Positions 19,767 to 32,883 are shown, numbered from the stretch's first letter. The stretch is DNA of 64,000 nt from Melastoma dodecandrum (GCA_029817715.1 JARUPY010000164.1:1492001-1556000), one strand, 5' to 3'. Numbers and translations are program-made. Notes: generated from the sequence alone by a model not told the origin.

Positions 19767-22700
19767 TCGTCAACTCACAAAAGGTTGATTTTCCGTGATT
19801 GCTTGATTTATTTACTTTACTGGGGAATTTATGGAGTTTCTGATTCTGGGTGTAATGTTTTTATTTGTGGAGGGATCTGTGTTTGTTTTTTCTTGGGCGA
19901 CTTGTCTGTCTGTGGCCAATCTATTATTTTATTACTTAAGTTAAAACTCTGACGCATGTTTTCATGATTTTTCTTTCATCGTTGTTTTTCTTTCTTTTTT
20001 TCCCAGAATTCTAAAGGTAGTTTTAGAACCGGATTGGTTTTCTTTTGTTCCAGCAGAAAATTTCCTCCGCAAATATGGGAGAGTAATGTCGATCCCTTAC
20101 ACGGCACCAGTGATAAGAACTCACTTCCAGAGGAACTCTTTCTTTTTTAAAAAATTACTAAATCTATGTTGATTTGCTGGGAATAAAAAATTAATGTTCT
20201 TCTTAAACGCGACCCTTTCATTCATGCTTGTTTCCCGGCTTAAGTTATGTTGCCTCCCAATCCTAATGTTATTATGACATGTTTGGGTCTCAGAATGAAA
20301 TAGAATGGGAAAGTTATGATATAATTGCACCTCAGTAGGAATGGATCAGGATGGAAGTTTTCGATTTCTTTCCGCTATCCAAACGTGCCATTAATGTTCA
20401 GGCTTCATTGCAGACTGGGCAGTTTACAACTTTCTTAATAGCTCGTTAGTGTGATTTGACATCTCCATGCGTAGCCCTCAACCCGAAGCTTCTTGAAAAA
20501 TGGCTTTGAGCTGCTTAATTTATATCCTCCAGATTAGGAGCTGCTGGAACTTAACCTTACGTGTGAAGGAATGAGTCACTTTGCATTTGCTTGTCCTTGC
20601 AAAGTATACAGTTGTTTGGGAGGATTGCTTATGTTGTTGGAGTGTCCTGTACTGTGTTAAATGACTGGATTTGAAGAGATTTCCTAATTTGTCTTAGGAA
20701 ATTACAGAAAGAGTGGCCTAGGAATTACTTGATTTTCTCTTATGTTCACTTTTATATGGTATTTGATGCAATTTGTTTGTTGTAGTTTTGCTATTTTTTT
20801 TGGGGGTTGTAAATCATCTTGAAACTTTCTTTGACGTTTAGAGCTATTACTCTTTGATTGTCGGATAAGGGAATAAATTAGGTCCATAATTTTCCCTTTG
20901 TGTATACAATGCAGCTATTTGCTACTCTAACATTGACCAGAGACATGCAAGGTCGCCATCGGTCATTGTGGTGGGCTGTGGAATTGCAGGACTTGCTGCC
21001 GCTCGTGCTCTCTATGATGCTTCCTTCCGGGTAAGAAAGAATCTGAATGAAGAACAATAGGAACTTCTCTGGAAAAAAGTAAAGAACATCAACCTGGACT
21101 GGATATGTAGATGGACCTTATGGCTATCACTGTTAATTTGAAGACTTATGCTTACTCAGTGACTGAGAAACTTAATGGTGTAGATGGTTTTTTCCTTGTT
21201 TATATTCACTAAAGCACCAACGTGTGCTATGGTTTCATAGTATTTACATTTTTGTTTTTGTTCGAAAGGGCTGTAAACCTGATGATGGCTTGTCAGGTTA
21301 TGAGTTCTTTTAAGCTAGCCACATACTTCATATTCAGTTAAATGTTTTACCAGGTTATTTTCATGGTGTAATCAATCCGTCTTTTTTTTTTCTTATAATA
21401 TAAAGTTTTTTTCTGTCACTCCAAGCCCCACCATATCTGAACAAACGCTTGATTGTTTTTGTTGTTGTCTTTTGCTTTGTCATTATGAAGGATATGAACC
21501 TGCTAAGTAACACATTTCTATTGCCTTCAATCTTGTTTAGTATGTCTTGACAGGGTCCAAACCAGAAGCGGCTAAACTGATAAAGCAGCTCATGGTTTGG
21601 CCTTTTTCAGAGCAAATGTAGTTTGGTAGGGATTGCCAATTCTGTCCCAATCTAGCAGTTCCTTATGATTCAGAAGCATCTATAGGGTAGCTCTGTAATG
21701 CACAGGGACGCTATTTGTGTCTGTGAACATTTCTGTATCTTTCGTCATTTTTTGGGCTTCAGAAGCATTTTAAGGGGTTCTGAGCAGAGCGAGTGTGCTA
21801 GATTGTTAATGGCTTCCTTGTATTTCCCAGGTTCTCGTGTTGGAATCCCGTAATAGAATTGGCGGTCGGATTCACACGGACTATTCATGTGGATTTCCTG
21901 TTGATCTTGGGGCATCATGGTAACTGCACTCTATATTTTGTCTCAATTTTGTGTATTTTGATAGGATCAGAATGTTTCGTTTCTCATCATTTTTGCGTTG
22001 CAGGTTGCATGGAGTTTGCAAAGAAAATCCATTGGCACCTATGATTAGTAGATTGGGCTTACCACTATATCGGACCAGTGGTGATAATTCTGTCCTCTAT
22101 GACCATGACTTAGAAAGGTAGTCATGCATTTTTTTTGTAAACTCAGGAGACCTGCTTTGTTGGAATTCATTTTTTCCATTCTTCATGTTTGTATTGGAGA
22201 CTTCATTGCTCATAAATGAAATCTTTGCAGCTGTGCCCTATTTGACATGGAGGGAAATCAAGTTCCCCAAGAGTTGGTCACAAAAGTTGGCGAAACATTT
22301 GAGAATATATTGGATGAGGTATGCTCATGTACGGAAACATTTATGGCAAATACCACTTTATTACTCATCTCACGCCTGACTTTTTATTGGTACTCTAAAG
22401 GTTTCTGGAGACCTTCACCATATTGAATACTTGCTTTCATTGTTTTTCATCTCCTTGTACTTATGTGACGCATGGAACTTTTTATTGAATATAAAAATAC
22501 AGGCAAACAAAATCAGAGAAGAATTCAGCAAAGACATGTCAATCCGACAGGCCTTCTCTATTGTATTTGAAAGGAGGCATGATCTAAGGTCATATTAGAC
22601 AAGTTACCTTTTTGGAGGTCTATTTTGTGCTTTCTTCTGGTAAGATGTTCTTTTTCCCTCTGATTCGATTGTTGCTTTCAGATTGGAAGGGCTTGAATAC

Positions 22701-23879
22701 AAGGTGCTCCAGTGGTATCTCTGCAGAATGGAGGGTTGGTTTGCTGCAGACGCAGAAAGCATCTCTCTTAAGAGCTGGGATGACGTCAGTATCTATTTAT
22801 AATTGGTTCATTACGTATCTTGTGAGAATACCCGCCAACTGTTTTAATTTGTATTCTGCTTGCAGGAAGAATTGCTTCCTGGTGGGCACGGGCTAATGGT
22901 CAGGGGATATGTCCCCGTGATAAACACTCTTGCCAAGGGTCTTGACATTCGCTTGGGCCACAGGTTTGTGCTATTTCTGTGTCTACTCTAGTCCACATCG
23001 GTGCATGTTATGAATTGTCGTATATTTACTTTATTTTTGTGTTCCATAGAGTCACAAAAGTTGCTCGTCGACACAGTGGAGTTAGGGTAACTGTGGAAGA
23101 TGGGAAAGCTTTTGTTGCAGATGCTGTTGTGATAGCAGTTCCTCTGGGAGTCCTGAAATCAGGGACCATCAGCTTTGAGCCCAAGTTACCTGATTGGAAA
23201 GAAAAAGCTATTGCTGATCTTGGGGTCGGGATCGAAAATAAGATAGTGTTGCGATTCGAGGAGGTGTTTTGGCCGAATGTTGAGTTTCTCGGGGTGGTCG
23301 CAGATACTTCTTATGCTTGCAGCTATTTCTTAAATCTTCACAAGGCCACCGGAAATCCGGTTCTTGTTTATATGCCCGCTGGGCAGCTAGCAAAAGACAT
23401 TGAAAAAATGTCTGATGCAGCAGCTGCTAAGTTCGCCTTCACTCAGTTGAAGAAGATCCTTCCTGAAGCGTCTCCCCCGGTAATTATTTCAGAGTGGAAC
23501 AACTATAATCCTTAGTTGCATTTGGTTGTACGTCTTAGCTTGTTGAATTAATGACTAGCTATTTATGCAGATTCAGTACCTCGTGTCGCACTGGGGAACG
23601 GATCCCAACTCGCTCGGCTCGTACAGCTTCGATCTTGTCGGGACACCCCACGATCTCTACGAAAGGCTGAGAATCCCAGTGGACAACCTGTTCTTTGCAG
23701 GGGAAGCCACGAGCATAAGGTTCCCGGGATCTGTGCATGGGGCATTCTCTACAGGGCTGTTGGCAGCGGAGGACTGCCGCATGCGTGTCTTGGAACGATA
23801 CGGGGAGGTGGATCTCTTCCAGCCAGTCATGGGGGAGGAGGATTCTGCTCCCGTTCCTCTTCTAATCACTCGTCTGTGA
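19744..23879 (+). CDS. PAO2: PAO2-like peroxisomal polyamine oxidase
   Basis: Ten coding exons join in one 490-codon frame: 19744-19783, 20915-21030, 21831-21919, 22004-22117, 22231-22318, 22503-22588, 22682-22784, 22866-22963, 23050-23479 and 23571-23879. All introns are GT-AG. 490 is also the length of Arabidopsis PAO2. The FAD-binding GxGxxG is at residues 34-39 (GCGIAG), followed by [16 protein letters not shown] and GASWLHGV. The FAD-binding C-terminal motif is [18 protein letters not shown]. The enzyme oxidises spermine or spermidine by back-conversion, giving H2O2 in peroxisomes. The C-terminus is ITRL: the last three residues TRL replace the usual SRL or SRM targeting signal of this clade. 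The gene looks intact. Confidence 0.93.
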
Positions 23880-24435
23880 ACATGGACGTGCTCGTAATGG
23901 TGATTTCTATTTGGCTTAATCCCATCAAACATGGTCGTCTCCTGGGAAGAACTATCTGCATAAACTACCAGTAACTACTGAGGATTTGGTTATATTGTGG
24001 TGTCTTAAATAAAATTAGACTTTGATTTGAACATTCATCTCTCATTTTGTTCATCGTTTGGGATTTAAGCTGCTGTTGTGGATCACTCTTCGGATCAGAC
24101 TGGTCGATATGTAATGAAATGAAGCGATAACACTTGAATTTTTGGGAGAATCCATTCATAAAATCCTAGATAACAGACAAAATGCCCTGAAACTCCCCTA
24201 TAACTAAACAATGGTGTGGAAGGTTTCCTCGAAGCATAGACGCAGCCTGGAAGCAGTCGGCTACATCTGCAAGACAGCCATCATCCTTGTGAACCAATCC
24301 CAGGTAGTACCAAACCGTCACGATTTTAGGCGTCAGAAAGGAGAACCCTAGCGACTGGCAATGAGGACTGGCCTATCTTCCGTAGGATTGCACCAAACAG
24401 GACCTTACATGGCACATATGATGGCTCCAGTAAGG
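23880..24435 (+). other. 3' UTR and downstream flank of the PAO2-like gene
   Basis: An AATAAAA-type polyadenylation signal lies near 24008. No other gene is seen before the target duplication of the Mutator-like element. Confidence 0.5.
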
Positions 24436-24445
24436 GGCATCTGCG

Positions 24446-25117
24446 GGGTAAGGCTAACGTTACGTGCGAAGCATTACGAAACATTAAAGACGTGGTTTTT
24501 ATCGGGCTTCGTAAAATTCTACTAAGTGTATTATGAGATTTCGTACTTGATGAAGTGAGTTTGTAAAATCTTACGAAATATATCACAATGTGCACTTCGT
24601 ATTTTATGAAACAGTAAGTACTGTTTAGTACCATTGAGCCTCGCATTGCTCTCCCGTTTGGTTAGCATTGGGCTCGTAAAATTTTACAAAGTATATTGTG
24701 AAATTTCGTACTTTATGAAGTGAGTTCGTAAGGCTTTACGAAACCATTCACAACGTGCATTTCGTACTTCACAAAATAGTAATTACTCTTTAGTATTGTT
24801 TCTATCGGGCCTTCTACTCTTTCGTGTGTTTCGCATTGGGCATTGAAAAAAATTTTACGAAATGTACGATGAGATTTCGTACTTTACAAAATGAGTTCGT
24901 AAAATCTTACGAGCTTTACGAAACCAATCGGCCCATTACGAATCATTTACAAAATTGTACCATAAGATTTCGTACTTTACAAAGTGAGTTCGTACAATCT
25001 TACTGCCTTTACGAAGTGAGTTCGTACAATCTTACTGCCTTTACGAAGTGAGTTCGTACAGTCTCACAGTACCCGACGTACGCGTAATGTTGCGTGAACG
25101 TTATTTTTGCCTTACCC
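24446..25117. mobile_element. Mutator-like MITE (672 bp) with perfect 10-bp target duplication
   Basis: GGCATCTGCG occurs directly at both borders (24436-24445 and 25118-25127). The ends are inverted: GGGTAAGGCTAACGTTACG at the left, and on the complementary strand GGGTAAGGC, a short A-rich insertion, then TAACGTTCACG at the right. A target duplication of 9-11 bp is typical of Mutator-like elements. The interior has no coding capacity. It consists of repeated palindromes around TTTACGAA/TTCGTAAA and a 32-bp tandem repeat near the right end. It must have been mobilised by a transposase in trans. Confidence 0.8.
24982..25077 (+). repeat. 32-bp tandem repeat inside the Mutator-like MITE
   Basis: Three units start at 24982, 25014 and 25046, each beginning AAGTGAGTTCGTACA. 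The third ends with diverged sequence. Near-identity of the units suggests recent expansion. Confidence 0.85.
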
Positions 25118-25127
25118 GGCATCTGCG

Positions 25128-25499
25128 TGGGTGACCAATTCTAAAATCTCTCCACATCTTTTGAGCATGAGGCCTGGGCATAGGATTCGAAGTGCACGAG
25201 CTGCTAGTGTGAGTTTCATAATCATAAACGACAATCTGTGACGTGTTTACCTTCTGCCCGTGAAGCTTCTTCCACAAAGAACTGTTTCTACTCGCGTGCT
25301 TTTGCAAAACAAATCTCTGCGTCCTTCCAGTGTGAGAGTCCTGTGTATACACTCGCAAGACCATTCCAAACCTCAAACTCGTTGTCCCTTGTTTAGCCGC
25401 AGAAATTCTAGGTAACAGATCTTGGTATCATCTGTGGATCTACTGTCCAGAGGAGTGTCGGGGTACAACCAGAGGAGTGCCGGGGTAAGGCTTCTTCGG
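25128..25499. other. Short intergenic stretch between two DNA transposons
   Basis: No gene is seen. A 20-base segment of the form AGAGGAGTGYCGGGGTA is duplicated near 25449-25490. Confidence 0.45.
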
Positions 25500-27689
25500 A
25501 TGATAAGCAACTGGAATTGATTGATTTGAGCCTTGCAACAAATGATAAACTTTTAGGTACTTACAAGTTTGATTTTGAGGCCGTAAAAAACGCTTTGGTT
25601 AAGATGATAATATTGAATGAATTGTCGTTCAAGTTTATCATGGGTTTATGATTTAAATCATTCATGGAAGTTGCATGCCCGAAGTTTTGCATTCCATCTC
25701 GTTGGACCATTTAGTGAGATTGTTTTCAAATGTTTAACAACGAGAAAGCGAAGTTGCAAGCATATTTTAGAAAGTCTTCTCAAAGTGTTTCCATCACTAC
25801 TGATACTTGGACTTCTATTCAAAAGATGAACTACATGTGCGTGACAGCTCATTATATTGATGATGATTGGAATCTCCAAAAGAAGTTGCTTTGTTCCTAT
25901 TTTTTCTCATAAAGAAAATGATATTAGGGAGGCTTTGGAAATATGTTTACGTGATTGGAGGATTGATAAGTTATTCGTAGTAACGATGGATAATGCAAGT
26001 GCCAATGAAGTTGTTACGAATTATTTTAGAGATAAGCATAAGAGCAAGCTTATTTTAGATGTAAAGTACATTCTCATGAGATGCGTTGCTCACATATTAA
26101 ACCTCATTGTTACCGATGGCATGAGTATGCATGGTGTGTTTGATACCACTAAAAGAGTTCGAGCTGTTGTTAAGTACATAGTAATTCATGTGGTCGGTAT
26201 GATATATTAAAAAAGCTGTGAGCATGGACGACGTCACTTAGAAAGGTTGGTTGAGTTTGGATGCACCCACTAGATGGAACTCTATTTATAAGATGTTGGA
26301 TGCAGCTCAAAAGTTACAAGGCTTTTATGAGATATGAGCAATTGATCATTTGATGAAGTTTGATCTTAAAGAAGATAATGAAAGTGAAGTGTTGCCTATT
26401 CATGAGGATTGGGAGATTGTGAAAAGGCTGGTAAACATTTTGAAGAGATTACAACTTGACTTTGAAGGTTTCTAGATTAAGTTTGTAAGTGCTCATTCTT
26501 TTTTTTCATGATATTGCAAATCTTCGTGCTCTTTTTAGAAAATGGAAAGAGAGTGGTGATATAATTTTTTTTATAATGGCATCACAAATGATAGCAAAGT
26601 ATGACAAATATTGGGGTGCATTTGAAAAAATGAACATGTTGTTATACTTTGCAGTAATTCTTGACCTGAGACAAAAGTTGAAGTTTTTGAGATTTACTTT
26701 GATAGACATGTATGAACCTGAAAAAGTGAGCAACTATTTGAAAATGTGAAGAGTGCACTTTATGAACCGTACAATGATTATAAATGCAAGTATGCACATT
26801 CTCCTTCTCAAGTCATGACATTATGAGGTGTTAACAACCAACTAGCTGATGATGTTGTGAGGATGATGACTGATGAGAATATGATGAGACAAATAGATGG
26901 TGATAGTAACAAATCGACGTTGGATAAGTATTTGGTTGAGGATCTAGATGATATTGAGTGGAAAGTGTTGAGTTAAAAACTTCTCATTCTTGGCCGAATG
27001 CTCGTAATATTTTATCAATTCCTATATCCATTGTTGCTCAGAATCTTCATTTAGTATTGGAGGTCGAGTGCTTGATTTATTTCGAAGTTCATTATCTCCT
27101 AGAATTGTGGAATCCTTTTATGCGTTCAAGATTGGCTTCGAGATTCTTATTCATCTATTGGTATTGAAGAAGATATGGAAGATATCGAAAATCTTGAAGA
27201 TGATAATGTTAATATTTTTAATTAGTGAGAGTTTTGGTATTATTTTTTTGTACTAACATTACTTAATTTGATTTGTAGATTTTGAGAAAATGAGTATGAA
27301 AGCATATTCAAATTTCGCGGACATTTCAAGGATTCATGAATGAAGACTTATAGAAGATGTTTTCAAGAATATCCCCTTGTTCTTTTTTATCGAGCTTTGC
27401 AATTATTACTATTATGAATGTAAATTATTATTAATCTTATGTGGACATGAAATTTTAGACTAGTTTTTTAAGCATTAGACTCGGATGATTTTGGATTAAT
27501 ATTTTTAAGCTTGAAATTCGAAAATTTTGGATTATCTGAATTTCAAGTTCAATTTATTTTCGGACTCGAAAATTCGAAATTATATGCAATCGGGCTCGGA
27601 CTCAGACTTAAAAAAATATAACTCGGAAGTTCGGACTTAGGTGAAATTCGAACTCAGATATCCGAGTCCGGTCCGAATGCGCACCCCTA
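25500..27689 (+). pseudogene. Degenerate hAT-family transposase
   Basis: Broken frames carry consecutive pieces of a plant hAT transposase: NELSFKF, then SITTDTWTSIQKMNYMCVT with the first catalytic Asp region, then VTMDNASANEVV, RCVAHILNLIVTDG, KYDKYWGAFEKMNMLLY, and a dimerisation-domain relic (VLDLFRSSLSPRIVESF). Several stops and frameshifts separate them. On the right, sequence ending GCGCACCCCTA at 27689 resembles a hAT terminal repeat (reverse complement TAGGGGTGCGC). No matching left terminus was found. Non-functional. Confidence 0.8.
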
Positions 27690-28985
27690 TGTATAATATT
27701 TCATTTACGTATTCACGTAGGGTTAGCATAGTATAAATAGTTGTTCTTATGCATTGTACAAAACACCTCTTTACAGACGGACATACATTTAAAAAAAAAA
27801 CTTTCAAGCATTCAGACGTTCAAGCATCCTGGCATTCTTGCGATTTTGTGCTCATGCGATCTTCTTCCTTCCAATGGCATTGGCATCCGTAAGTGTTTCC
27901 GCTTAGGGTGTCATTCTGCTGCCTTCTTCCTTCTTCTTTCTTTAAAACGGCGACCACACACACACATACGCATTCAACGACTCTTCGAGTACCAGTTGCT
28001 CATAGTGCCAAGGATTTTTACGTGCTCGGATTTGGCTTGTCCAACGGTCACTTCCGGAGCGAACACACCTTTGGTGACCACAATGGGAGATAGGCCTACA
28101 ATGCCGTAAACCAGGAGTGTTAACGATTCGAACAACCTCATGGATAATCACCCCGATAAAAAAATGGCAAGGACAAAGACCCAAATTCGGATATGGCTGG
28201 GAAACTGTCCACTATCATGACTGCCCTCCAATTCTTAATGGAGAGAGTCAGTACTATCGGCAAGAAGCACGATGTCTTTAAGGAGAAAATTGGCTCTAAA
28301 AAGGATGTTTTCGTCCAGAATCTAGAGACCATATCAGTGATACCCCTAAATAGGGGTTAAGGAGAAGGGTGAATTGGCCACCAAGCACTACTTCGACTAT
28401 GATGCCCATAGGGCGTCCATAGCCGAAGGAAAGAGGAAGGCCGACATCGACGGTATTCCCAATATCTCCACATATTTCAAAGGGCCTAACCATGGCAATT
28501 CTCCAATTGTGATCAATGAGAGCGGAACAGCTGAACGAAAAAATCACCAGGCTATATATAAACATCTCTTTTGAAGGAGGAAGAACTTTTATAGGCCGGT
28601 GGAAAACGAGCAATTCCGTTATCTCGAGGAGAATCAACACCCTGGATACCTTCCTCGACCCATACGCTTTCCACTTTTCTATCGCCTATTACCTCAACAT
28701 TCAACTATAAGCCCTCACGTAGAGATGATTTGGCCACGTGGATGTTTCCTTTGTCATGGTTGGCTTCCACGTTCGCTGTTTTCATGGAAAGCCCATTGGC
28801 ATGGACTTGCCAAAACAGAGTAACATCTCCTGGGTCACCATACTCTCGAAATTGGCATCATGTCATCTGTACCTCCCCTTTGTCCGTAGGTACCTTGGAC
28901 ATTCCAAGTGTTGTGATCGAATGCAACTATAACAATACCGATCCTGCATTGCCGCGATCAACAAGGTGAGAATCCCTACAAGATT
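27690..28985 (+). mobile_element. Probable gypsy-type LTR retrotransposon 5' fragment (LTR tail, leader, gag-like relic)
   Basis: A promoter-like segment (GTATAAATAGTTG near 27730) is followed by a leader. Near 28070 lies TTTGGTGACCACAATGGGAG, recalling the conserved sequence found near the start of the internal region in Tat/Athila gypsy elements. Short broken frames follow with no recognisable domain. No polymerase is present. The call rests on weak sequence resemblance. Confidence 0.35.
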
Positions 28986-29104
28986 AAAAAGCTGAAACTG
29001 CCCCAAAATAAAAAATCGCATAAAGCAAGCAACAACAACAACGACAACATAAATAAATGTTTTGGTCTTTCTTGTTGTACTTTTTCTATATTTGTGCTTT
29101 AATT

Positions 29105-29625
29105 AATTACATATCTTTTATTACATTTTATTTCTTTTGTTAAGTATATTTTCTAAAACGGGTGGTAATGAAATCCCATTATGATTGATGAATTTGTTTG
29201 GGATATGCACATCTTGTTTATTTGATGTGTTTTACGATTGAGCGTATGTCATTGTTATAGCATGGGTCTATGACATACTTTATGGTTAATTACAACTAGG
29301 TCACTTCACATGTCCTATAAATATTTAATTAAGAGCAAAACTGTCCTTTCATAAGGAACATTTTCTATCAGATTGTCAACTTATTCTAGCTTCGTCCATC
29401 GAATGGTCGTACGAGAAGAAAAATGGGAAGAATACTTGGTTTTAATGATTCAAGCTTTTGTGTTTGTCGTTGATAGGATAAAGGGGATCGCTATTTATGG
29501 GTGTCATTGGTCGTTTCTAGAAGGATATATGCCCAATGATCAAGGCTTTGTTGAGATATGTTGAATTATGGTACATATTTTTTTTCGCTTTATCGTGTTC
29601 TAAACTCGATTACAGTTATTTTAGT
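29105..29625 (+). repeat. Diverged direct repeat, copy A
   Basis: Shares landmarks in the same order with 30640-31215: TTTTCTAAAA, ATTTGATGTGTTTTACG, GTATGTCATT, ACTAGGTC, AATATTTAATT, AATGATTCAAGCTTTTGT, GATAAAGGGGAT and a TTTCG-TTTATC end. No coding capacity. Confidence 0.7.
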
Positions 29626-30639
29626 TTGGGTTGATTTTTATTGAAACAAGTGAATTTTGTTATTTTATAAGATTCCTTCTATGTAAATGACTCAATTTGA
29701 CATTTAACATTTTGGTTAATGTGTTTCAAATTGAGAGTCATGTGATTATTTTAATTAGTAGGAGTTGTTTTCGGTGATCTTCTAAACTTCGCCAAACTTT
29801 GGGTTGTGTGATATTTTACTGGATTGTGAGGTTTGATATATACACCACATCGTTACATGATTTATTAATTCTTGAAAAGAACGAACGATGGTGATTAGTT
29901 TTATTACCAAAATATTAGTTGATAACTAAAGAGAAACATCATGTTGAGTTGGCTCCTGTTGTTGTTTACTCAATTAGTGGGAGCCTTACATTTATATCTT
30001 GATTGATAGACAACTATTTTACAGATATTATCATATTGGACATATGTTTCGTATATGTAGAATATTTGTTTTGAAGATTGTTATCGAGTATGTAGTTTAT
30101 TATGCACTGTGGTTGAAATTCTCAAGATCCGATATATATTTTGACCATGACGCTTATGACGAGTTTGTATGTCTCATATGACATCATAAACCTTTTTGTA
30201 AGATTTGTGCTTTTAGACATATATAGCATGCTCAACTTATTTCATTTGATTTTTTGAAGCGTAAAGTTTGGGGATGTTTAACCTGCTTTCACCAAGGTAT
30301 ACGGGTTATAAAGGGTATTATTATCTGACCTTGGTAAAATGTAATGGTGAAAGATATGTTTGATTTTATCGTGCTTCTTGTTAGTGTAAACGTCACATAT
30401 TGTTGTTTTGGTTTTACCGAGGTATTAAGGATACACAAATTTTTCTCTGACCTTGGTGAAATATTCACGTTACCGAGAACTTTTTATGATTTTGATATGG
30501 CTTCTTTAAAGCATTTAGTTAGTTAGGGTTGTTTGAAATATTATCTTTATATTGGACAAATAGATGTTATAATCCAATAGTCATTTTGGGAGAATATTGG
30601 ATTTTTCATGTTTGGGATTCCATTCATTGTATATTTTTA

Positions 30640-31215
30640 CATTACCTTTTACTTTATTTTATTTTATTAAAGTACATTTTCTAAAATGGGGATAATATAA
30701 GACAATGCATGAAATCTCACTAAAGTATTGTGATCAATTGAGTTATTTATGATATGCACATATCATTTATTTGATGTGTTTTACGGCTGAGTATATGTCA
30801 TTTTTATAACTTATGATCTGTTGATGGATCGAACATAGGTTATGGTTAATTAAAATTTACAACTAGGTCCTTCCGTTGTCCTTCAAATATTTAATTTAGG
30901 GGTAAAATTAACTTTTCATGAGGGGAAACATTTTGAGTAGGAATTTCTAGTTTAATTGTTAGTTTATTTTTGCTTCCTACATTGAGAGCGTACGTACTGG
31001 AAGAAAAAAAAAATAGGAGGAAGAAGGCCTGATTCTAATGATTCAAGCTTTTGTATTGGTCGTTGAAATGATAAAGGGGATCCGCGTCTACGGATTTCGT
31101 TGGTTGTCCCAAGAAAGGATATATGGATGACAGTCAGGGGTTTGTTGAATGTGTTGAATCTTACTACGTATTTCTACCCCTTTTTTTTCGTTTTATCCGA
31201 GTCCTAAAACCGAAC
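30640..31215 (+). repeat. Diverged direct repeat, copy B
   Basis: Partner of 29105-29625, about 1.5 kb further right in the same orientation. The pair could be old LTRs of a small non-coding retroelement, but canonical LTR ends and target duplications were not seen. The roughly 1 kb between the copies also holds two smaller copies of a CTGACCTTGGT-containing unit (about 30290-30470). Confidence 0.65.
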
Positions 31216-31312
31216 CTGGTGAGAAGAGACTATCCGTGAAGCCTTCCCTCTATCCGCTCGGAGCGAATGGTGCAAAGGGAGAGAATGATCAGGAGAATGC
31301 AGAGAAGAGGAG

Positions 31313-31347
31313 TTTTTTTTTTTTTTTTTTGGAGGGGGGGGGGGGGG
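31313..31347 (+). repeat. T18-GGA-G14 composite homopolymer
   Basis: An 18-base T run is followed by GGA and a 14-base G run. This is low complexity and error-prone in sequencing. Confidence 0.85.
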
Positions 31348-31802
31348 CGGGGGGTCGATCCGACGAATTTCCATGGAGAAGGTCCGAGCTTTCCGATTGC
31401 AATCCTTCTTGGGCAGTTTGATATTTTCGGACAGAGCCAAAGGCAAGAAAAAAGTTGGGAAGTCGCAATGCTCCGTTTGGTTCTCCCAAAACTTATGCCA
31501 AAACGGGTTTTCCGTGTAATCCGAAGAATTATAAAATATCATGAAATTTTACATTTTAAGGATTTGTCTGTTTTGACATAGTAGTATGATTTAAACAAAT
31601 TCATTTAAAAACAAACAAAAAAACTATCTTTTTATGTTTTTTAAGAGAAATAAAGTTTATTTTCTCCAACATAACATGAGATATTTTAAGTTTATGTCAT
31701 GACAAAGATGGTTGTATGCGTCTGTTTCTGTGCCGTCATGGCTTGTCATTATCACAAGCCTACCTTGATATCAATTCAAAAGTAAGTCTCTGTTTATAAA
31801 AC

Positions 31803-32712
31803 TAGAGACAGCCTTTGGTATACCGAATTCAAACCGAACCGAATATCGAAATACCAAATACCAAATTTTTAGAATTTCGTCTCCAAATATCGAACCGAAT
31901 TTCAAACTTTCAAATGCTGAAATAATTTCGATATTTCGATTAAGAGTTCTAAACTTTGAATTGGGCCGAATTATGTGTCAAGACTATAAAAATAAAAAAA
32001 TATTCAAATCCATAAAACCCAAGCCCCCATAAACAAAGAAGCACGTTACTCAATTCCCCCGCCCTAGTATTTATCATACAAAATACTCAAACCCCACGAT
32101 TCTCCGCAACCCCCACGGGAAGTTCTAGCAATTCCATCTCCCCAAAATGGCACCTTAATACAACACATGAAACTCAGAAATTCCACGTGGATCCCAACAC
32201 CAATCAAACTCAACAAAAAATGATATCTTAATCACGTCCTAAGACTTTAAAGACTTTAAATGATATCCTAAGACTCAAACCCAAATTTCCACTTTCACAT
32301 ACGAAACAATTCAATAAATCCGGAATCTCGATTCCTTACATAACCCTAAAAAAAAGAAAATGGAACGATCTTTAAAGAGAAATCTCGTACTAGGAACTCA
32401 GTTGGCATGACTTTAGATCTAGGGTTCGGAAAGGAAGCGGAGGGCGAGGACAGTGTTCGAGATGGAAAAAAGAAAAAAGAAAAAGAAAGGAGTCCTCGTA
32501 CAGCTTTCTTGGGCCAAAAAATGGCTAATGCCAAAAGCCCAAGAATCAAGTCCAATAAAATTTGAATTTATTTGAAATATCAATTTTTTTAAAATTCTTA
32601 TTTTATAAATATCAAATCGAATAAAAAATATCGAAAACCGAATTTCAAATATCAAAACACCGAATTTCCGATTAGATATTTGGACTTTGAAAACTTTTTT
32701 GCTCACCCCCTA
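31803..32712. mobile_element. Probable hAT-like non-autonomous element (910 bp)
   Basis: The right end reads GCTCACCCCCTA, i.e. TAGGGGGTGAGC on the other strand, a common plant hAT terminus. The left end TAGAGACAGCC matches it imperfectly. Flanking 8-mers TATAAAAC (31795-31802) and CGTAAAAC (32713-32720) agree at six of eight positions, as expected for an old hAT target duplication. The interior is rich in ACCGAAT/ATATCGAA motifs. It ends 171 bases downstream of the MATE stop codon. Confidence 0.45.
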
Positions 32713-32883
32713 CGTAAAACCATCTTGATAGGCTGAGGAAGAGCCGCAGTGATTCATTGCAAAAGTAACGCAATAATAGCAGGGAGACGTCATCATGTTA
32801 GTATTGATTTCTACGATTCTTCAACATTGCACTCTCAAATTACATCGCCAATCCTGGGAGGTGTTAGGTATCCCTTTTTCATG

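Noticed and set aside
24824..25051. 75-codon plus-strand frame
   Set aside because: It lies wholly inside the palindrome array of the Mutator-like MITE and is repetitive.
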